Both the position numbers and the translations under genes were made by a program. 64,000 nucleotides of DNA from Camarhynchus parvulus (Eukaryota > Chordata > Aves > Passeriformes > Thraupidae). A model generated the notes under the pieces. That model ran no database searches. It was given only the letters and a program-made list of their open reading frames with translations, and had not been told where the DNA came from. The stretch spans positions 6,335,321-6,399,320 of the forward strand of contig NC_044577.1 in NCBI RefSeq assembly GCF_901933205.1. The letters run 5' to 3'. Below, piece by piece: positions 62,858 through 64,000 of this stretch; positions within the stretch are counted from its first letter, which is position 1; every line of letters begins with the position of its first letter.

Positions 62858-63242
62858 ATAACATTGTCTGTATGTACCAGTGTGTTCTTTGGCCAGGAGC
62901 ACCCCAGCACTGTATTTTGCCTCTTATTTTATCCCATATTCTGCTTTACAAAAATCCTTTATCCTGCTCTCCGTTTCTCACAATCTGAAGCATGTGGAAA
63001 ATCACGCTGCACAAAGCCAGTGTCCTGGAAGAAGAGAGCAGAATCCTGCAAGATTCAATTTTATTGGAATAAAGGGAGAGAACCCACTGCACCATACCGC
63101 TCTGGCGTCTCTCCAGTCTCTGGAACACATATATTCCTTTAATCCCAAACTCCCGGCCACAGGTTCCCTTCCGTCCTTTCCCCAGTGGCCGAGGCACAAG
63201 TAAGGTACCTCCTTCTGCATATTCCTAACTCAACATAGATCC

Positions 63243-63440
63243 TTCCCGCATTGCATGACCACTAAAGTTAGCTTTAAGCCCAGCCCTGCTTGAAGAACCA
63301 TAAATCTATTAAGCCTGCACATTTCTTAGAGTTCAAAAGCTCAGACTGTGCTGGGTTCTGCAACAAACATGACCTGCGCGCACACCCTCCCAGAACCTGC
63401 CGGGCCCGTTCGGACCGAGTCGCTGTGAGGGCGCTCGCAG
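63243..63440. other. GC-rising spacer before the minisatellite
   Basis: Base composition shifts to GC-rich with several CpGs at about 63376-63440 (CTGCGCGC, GCCGGGCCCGTTCGG). It might be the edge of a CpG island that continues past the window, or simply flanking DNA of the minisatellite. Confidence 0.4.
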
Positions 63441-64000
63441 CCCTTTCCCCTCACACAGAAACCCCTGCCTCTGACAAACGGAGCACTGTCCCTTTCCCCT
63501 CACACAGAAACCCCTGCCTCTGACAAACGGAGCACTGTCCCTTTCCCCTCACACGGAAATCATCGCCTCTGACCAGCAGGGCAGCGTCCCGTTCTCCTCC
63601 CTCACACGGAAACCATCGCCTATGACCAGCAGAGCAATGTCTATTTCTCCCTCACAATGACACCACTGCCTATGACCAGCAGAGCACTGTCCCTTTCCGC
63701 TCACATGGAAATCTCCGCCTTTGACATGCAGAGCACTGTCCCTTTCCCCTCACATGGAAACCCCCGCCTTTGACAAGCAGAGCACTGTCCCTCACGCTCC
63801 CTCACAAGGAAACCATCACCTCTGACAAGAAGAGCGCCGTCCCTTTCCCCTCACAAGGAAACCATCACCTCTGACCGGCATAGCACTGTCCTTCACGCTC
63901 CCTCACACGGAAACCACCGCCGCTAACCAGCGGAGCAGTGTCCCCTTCCCCTCACAATGAAACCCCCGCCTCTGACCAGCAGAGCACGGTCCCTTTCCCC
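63441..64000. repeat. GC-rich minisatellite, 49-bp basic unit, 11+ copies, truncated by window end
   Basis: Units begin CCCTTTCCCCTCACA and end GAGCACTGT. The first two units (63441-63489, 63490-63538) are identical over 49 bp; later ones vary at about 48-54 bp, often with CTCCCTCACA in place of CCCCTCACA. Eleven full units are visible plus the start of a twelfth. The period is not a multiple of three, so it is not a protein repeat. Most units hold a CpG in the middle. Confidence 0.95.

Larger units (their letters stand above)
62311..63236 (+). mobile_element. Second solo LTR-like element (about 925 bp)
   Basis: Begins TGTTAAAAATG and ends CTCAACA(T). The 6-bp word AGATCC lies immediately outside both ends (62305-62310 and 63237-63242), a good candidate target duplication, although one extra T follows the expected CA end. 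A TATAAAG box at 62851-62857 and an AATAAA signal at 63068-63073 are spaced as in U3-R-U5. Plus-strand open frames up to 107 codons inside it are not gag, pol or env. A 6-bp duplication is typical of ERVK-like elements; this is inference. Confidence 0.6.

Noticed and set aside
62864..63203. Open frames of 92 and 107 codons on the plus strand
   Set aside because: They lie in the R-U5 part of the LTR-like element and overlap in different frames; LTRs of this kind do not normally encode protein.
63290..63523. 77-codon open frame running into the minisatellite
   Set aside because: The 49-bp period breaks the frame in each successive unit, so it cannot encode a repeat protein, and no start context or family supports it.
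1..64000. tRNA, rRNA, CRISPR or bacterial operon features
   Set aside because: No T-loop/A-box/B-box arrangement, no rRNA-like sequence, no regularly spaced short repeats with unique spacers, and no gene-dense organisation were seen.

Overview
The window looks like vertebrate, most likely bird (passerine-like), nuclear DNA that is almost entirely non-coding. The main evidence is at the right end: two reverse-oriented fragments that read like the 3' end of CR1 LINEs (59.9-60.25 kb and 61.5-61.8 kb) and two solo-LTR-like blocks with TATA boxes, poly(A) signals and flanking target-site duplications (61.84-62.15 kb and 62.31-63.24 kb). The sparse repeats and AT-rich background over the first 45 kb also fit an avian intron or intergenic region. 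I see no bacterial-type gene organisation, no recognisable protein family, no tRNA or rRNA gene and no CRISPR array. Nearly all short open frames have the length and composition expected by chance.

Layout. 0-45 kb: single-copy AT-rich DNA with a few microsatellites, short palindromes, one weak protein-exon candidate (32281-32650, plus strand), a 133-bp element with terminal inverted repeats (26.8 kb) and a 130-bp perfect inverted repeat with a 54-bp loop (23957-24270). 44.7-45.1 kb: a cluster of small tandem duplications and a 23-bp perfect hairpin, just left of the next region. 45.4-59.4 kb: a mosaic array of at least five partial copies of one composite unit of about 4 kb. I name its modules b-c-d-e-f-i-g-h-a in plus-strand order. 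The copies differ by deletions and by an AT-rich insertion. The GC-rich modules (a, g) are nearly identical between some copies, while the AT-rich modules (d, e, f) have clearly diverged. 59.4-63.25 kb: CR1 and LTR remnants. 63.44 kb to the end: a GC-rich minisatellite with a 49-bp basic unit, running off the window.

The least-explained system is the 45-59 kb array. On the minus strand, module g carries a 126-bp segment bounded by a consensus splice acceptor and donor, present in two copies (50600-50725 and 53379-53504). All three frames are closed, so if transcribed it would be a non-coding or UTR exon. The perfect inverted repeat at 24 kb is the second. It could be a recent template-switch product, a source of hairpin RNA, or an assembly/read fold-back artefact.

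All alignments were made by eye. Module borders are good to a few tens of bases, and identity figures are estimates unless given as an exact match.
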